Source of the DNA: Hydractinia symbiolongicarpus
Lineage: Eukaryota > Cnidaria > Hydrozoa > Anthoathecata > Hydractiniidae
DNA length: 64,000 nt
Assembly (NCBI RefSeq): GCF_029227915.1
Contig: NC_079881.1
Coordinates: forward strand, 7,626,001-7,690,000
Direction of reading: 5' to 3'
Positions within the stretch are counted from its first letter, which is position 1. Every line of letters begins with the position of its first letter. Both the position numbers and the translations under genes were made by a program. Below the pieces are notes generated by a model. That model had not been told where the DNA came from and ran no database searches. It was given only the letters and a program-made list of their open reading frames with translations. Below, piece after piece: positions 61,168 through 64,000 of the stretch.

Positions 61168-62340
61168 GTTTGCATTTAACATGAATTCTCATTGAACAGA
61201 GAAGATCATTTTATTATAATATTAGGATAAATTGCTAAACAAACTATTTTTGTGTTCTGTTACATTTATGTTCAGCAGTGCATCATTCGATTGCTATAAT
61301 TAAAAGACGAAAGGTGATTAATTATTCGTATTTTTAACTTTTATTTTACAAAGAAAAAATGTATTTAACTAAACCAGGCTTTTGACCAAGATCTACAATA
61401 TCAATAAGAAAATAACACCCAAGCAATAAATAACTCCAATAATTTAGAGTGAGCGAGCAATCTGAATGAATAGAATAAGTTTATAAACCCTTATTTTATT
61501 ACAAAATATTTTTTATCTATTTTATCTTGTCTTTGTGGTATATTTTAGCAATTAATAAAAAAGATATTGATTTCCTTGTGAGATGAATTGATTGGGAAAG
61601 CAATTTATGATTCAGCTTTTCTTAGAATTGGGTGAGTGTTTGTGTGAGCAAGAGCAATCGCTCTGTCCTTATTGTTAGGCCTGCATGTAATCGCACCCAC
61701 ACATGCAAAGTGATTATGGCATGCTATTTTATAAAAAAGTTCACAAATGTAGTCCACAGAAAAGCACTTTCATAAGATTTGGCATATGCTTTTTGTAGCA
61801 TGCGACCAAATTCTTCCTAAAAAAGCCTGGTAAGCCATTAAAATTTCAGTCACAATCTCTTTAAACACAACTGAAAACAATACTTCCATGTTCCATGATC
61901 TACAATATGGGTTTAAAGTGGCTTGATCGAATGTCAATATTTGTTTAACATTAAAGCTTAATTTTGGTGTTTTTAATTATTTTATTTAGGTCCATTTTTA
62001 ATTTATAAACTTAGGAGAGATGCAGTAAGGATCAAGCCTGAATGGTGTTGAAAAATTAAAGACATTATTAAATTTATTCACAATTTGATTTGAAAACCAT
62101 TATGAAATGATGTTAATGTGTACCTTCTGGGCCCTTTTCATTTTACTGTATTTTTTCAATGTTGCCTCTGCTTTATTATATTTGTATCTTAGCGTTGTAT
62201 TGATCTATGTAGCCAAGGCAGTTTTTTCCAATCCTTTAAGTACCAATTTCTCTTTCTTTCCAATAAGTTGCTAGTGAGTGCATTTTCAACATGTCCTACC
62301 AATGTAAACAGAAACGTAAAAAGAATAAAATGTTGAAATC
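61168..62340. other. Intergenic region between the F-box and dehydrogenase genes
   Basis: A+T-rich sequence with no gene seen. AATAAA-type signals for the F-box gene occur at about 61427 and 61552. It should also contain the dehydrogenase promoter, unless the gene is transcribed from upstream and trans-spliced. Confidence 0.45.
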
Positions 62341-62347
62341 TTTTTAG
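62341..62347 (+). promoter_or_regulatory. Splice acceptor-like site just before the dehydrogenase start
   Basis: TTTTTAG ends 10 bases before the ATG at 62358. It implies a 5' UTR intron or a trans-splicing acceptor. Confidence 0.5.
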
Positions 62348-62357
62348 ATCAATAAAA

Positions 62358-63419
62358 ATGAATGACTCTGTTCAATTATTTGACAAACAGTTGTCTATTG
62401 TTACAAAGCCAGTACCAAAAGTCAACAATGCTGATGATGTGCTTATCAAAGTTGCATTCTCAGGTGTTTGCGGGACAGATCTACACATTTTGTCAGGTGA
62501 ATTTCCTGCATCAAGTAAAGCAGTAACACTTGGTCACGAATTTTGTGGTGTTGTGCACAATATAGGTGATAACGTAAAACATGTTCAAATCGGCGATCGA
62601 GTAGTCGTGAACCCAAATAGTCATTGCCATGTGTGCCAATATTGTGTAGATGGTCAACCACATTATTGTAAAGTGGGTGGTATCCGTTCGACAGTAGGCA
62701 TTTGGAAAAATGGAGGATGGGCTAATTATTGTAGAGTTTCTGGCTCGTTGGTGTATAAATTGCCAGATCAAGTTCCTCTACAGAAAGCAGTGTTTATTGA
62801 ACCATTTTCATGTATTGCCAGAGGTTTTACGAATTTGGGAGATATCAAACCTGAAGCAAACATCTTGGTTTGTGGTGCAGGCATTATTGGTTTGTTATGG
62901 TCTTCTTTGCTGCATTTTAAAGGTCATCGTAACATCGTAGTTACTGAAATCACAGAAAATAGACGTTCCATGGTTGTCAACTTGAAGCTTGGCATAAAGG
63001 TTGTACATCCTGATCATTTGGCTGGTCAACACCGTGAAGCTGTTAGAACAGAGAATGATGATTGGGGCTTTGATGTTATTATTGACTGCACAGGTGCCCC
63101 CAAAGCAATAGAACAATCGTTTGCTTGGTTACGTAGAGGAGCAAAGTTTTTAATATTTGGATGTTGTCCGAAAGAATCAAAAATCGAACTAAATCCATTT
63201 GACATTTACAACAAGGAACTAAGATTGATTGGGTCTTTAATAAACCCATTTACATTCCCAACGGCCTTGGCTTTAGTAAGGGACATGCAGCCTTACTTGG
63301 ATTATGAAAAGCTTGGAGTAAGAACCTATCAACTTCATGATTACCCTGCAGCATTAAAAGCTTTGCAGTCAGGCTTAGTATCAAAAGCCATCTTTGAAAT
63401 TGATTCTAGCAGGGAGTAA
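62358..63419 (+). CDS. Zinc-dependent medium-chain alcohol/polyol dehydrogenase
   Basis: A 353-residue complete member of the MDR superfamily in the sorbitol/threonine dehydrogenase branch, expected to oxidise a secondary alcohol of a polyol or related substrate with NAD+. Catalytic zinc ligands are visible: Cys38 (GVCGTD) and His60-Glu61 (LGHEFCG), with Glu148 at the usual fourth position. Structural-zinc cysteines are Cys90, Cys93, Cys96 and Cys104. The Rossmann motif is GAGIIG at 173-178, and Glu197 at the end of the second strand favours NAD over NADP. It is somewhat closer in feel to bacterial and fungal arabinitol/altritol-type enzymes than to vertebrate sorbitol dehydrogenase, but the substrate is not deducible. 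The frame is intronless. It lies 1.2 kb downstream of the F-box gene on the same strand. Confidence 0.93.
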   Translation: MNDSVQLFDKQLSIVTKPVPKVNNADDVLIKVAFSGVCGTDLHILSGEFPASSKAVTLGHEFCGVVHNIGDNVKHVQIGDRVVVNPNSHCHVCQYCVDGQPHYCKVGGIRSTVGIWKNGGWANYCRVSGSLVYKLPDQVPLQKAVFIEPFSCIARGFTNLGDIKPEANILVCGAGIIGLLWSSLLHFKGHRNIVVTEITENRRSMVVNLKLGIKVVHPDHLAGQHREAVRTENDDWGFDVIIDCTGAPKAIEQSFAWLRRGAKFLIFGCCPKESKIELNPFDIYNKELRLIGSLINPFTFPTALALVRDMQPYLDYEKLGVRTYQLHDYPAALKALQSGLVSKAIFEIDSSRE

Positions 63420-64000
63420 AATAGTATTCTTTTTTAATATTTAAAAATCTTTGTTGGATGATTTTTACATAAATGTTTTTTTGACAATGTTTTTTAATTT
63501 TTTTTATTAAAGCATTCTTGTTGTATGTAGTTTTCAAAAATTGTATTGTTTCCTGTCTTCATTCGCCATTATATTTACAGAACTGGCTGCAAAGTTCATG
63601 TAACTTTTAACACTACATGGAACATCATTTACTAGAATTTTTCAATAAGGCTTTACAATAAAGTACAACCTCCTTCAGGCTTCACAATGAAAACTTTAAA
63701 TTCGTTTCATAAAATGTAACAAAGCTTTATAACAAAAACAGTTTTTATTAATTCTGGAGATGTTCACTGGTACAAAAGCCTTTTAATAGTTTTTTTGTGA
63801 AACTAAAAAAAAGTTTTTGTGATCTCATTGACAGGAAACAAAATTTTTGAGATGGTTTTTTATAGACTTGTATGTTGAATCACAACTGACTGTACAATAC
63901 AATAAGTGTACAATATTCTTTATAATAAAAACATTTATTGTAATACACTCTTCAATACATGCATATATATAATTTAATTTTTTTTAATTAATGAAATAGT
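63420..64000. other. 3' flank of the dehydrogenase gene
   Basis: ATTAAA at about 63505 and AATAAA at 63657-63662 are candidate polyadenylation signals. No other feature seen to the window end. Confidence 0.5.

Overview
This window is eukaryotic, animal-type nuclear DNA. It is strongly A+T-rich, its genes are split by GT..AG introns, and its spacers are filled with short non-autonomous transposable elements. The gene content and intron density (a claudin-like gene, a leucine-rich-repeat/EGF receptor, SRP68 in 12 coding exons) together with the repeat types suggest a cnidarian, most likely a hydrozoan. That placement is an inference; no sequence search was possible.

Region by region: (1) 4.8-24.3 kb, + strand: one very large gene with an N-terminal PH domain and about 1,800 residues of coiled coil, in ten recognisable coding exons. 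Its start exon was not found. A short ATG exon at 20.67 kb may give a PH-less isoform, and a small downstream exon at 24.2 kb may replace the C-terminus. (2) 24.3-28.3 kb: a 21-bp/125-bp higher-order minisatellite, a TTAA-flanked MITE and fold-back elements. (3) 28.27-28.82 kb, - strand: an intronless claudin-like four-pass membrane protein. (4) 28.8-37 kb: a gene-poor spacer with a second 21-bp minisatellite, fold-back elements, a Helitron-like copy and weak degenerate open frames. (5) 37.0-38.4 kb, - strand: an intronless LRR-EGF type I membrane protein. (6) 38.4-44.5 kb: a spacer with a 32-bp minisatellite and more fold-back elements. (7) 44.5-53.4 kb, - strand: a complete SRP68 gene of 12 coding exons (598 codons plus stop), whose introns hold a Helitron-like copy, a SINE fragment and a MITE with perfect 27-bp terminal inverted repeats. 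(8) 53.5-56.1 kb: nested inverted-repeat elements with about 20-bp subterminal repeats and a tandem Helitron-like pair. (9) 56-59.8 kb: SINE fragments, a long TA tract and a SINE split by a MITE. (10) 59.87-61.17 kb, + strand: an F-box protein. (11) 62.36-63.42 kb, + strand: a zinc-dependent medium-chain alcohol/polyol dehydrogenase.

The six protein-coding genes are functionally unrelated and form no pathway. No convincing new multi-gene system is present. The most unusual material is the giant PH/coiled-coil gene with its possible internal promoter, and a rich set of small non-autonomous mobile elements whose termini can be read directly, notably Helitron-like termini, a CCTCGTCCCCAG fold-back family, and nested inverted-repeat elements.
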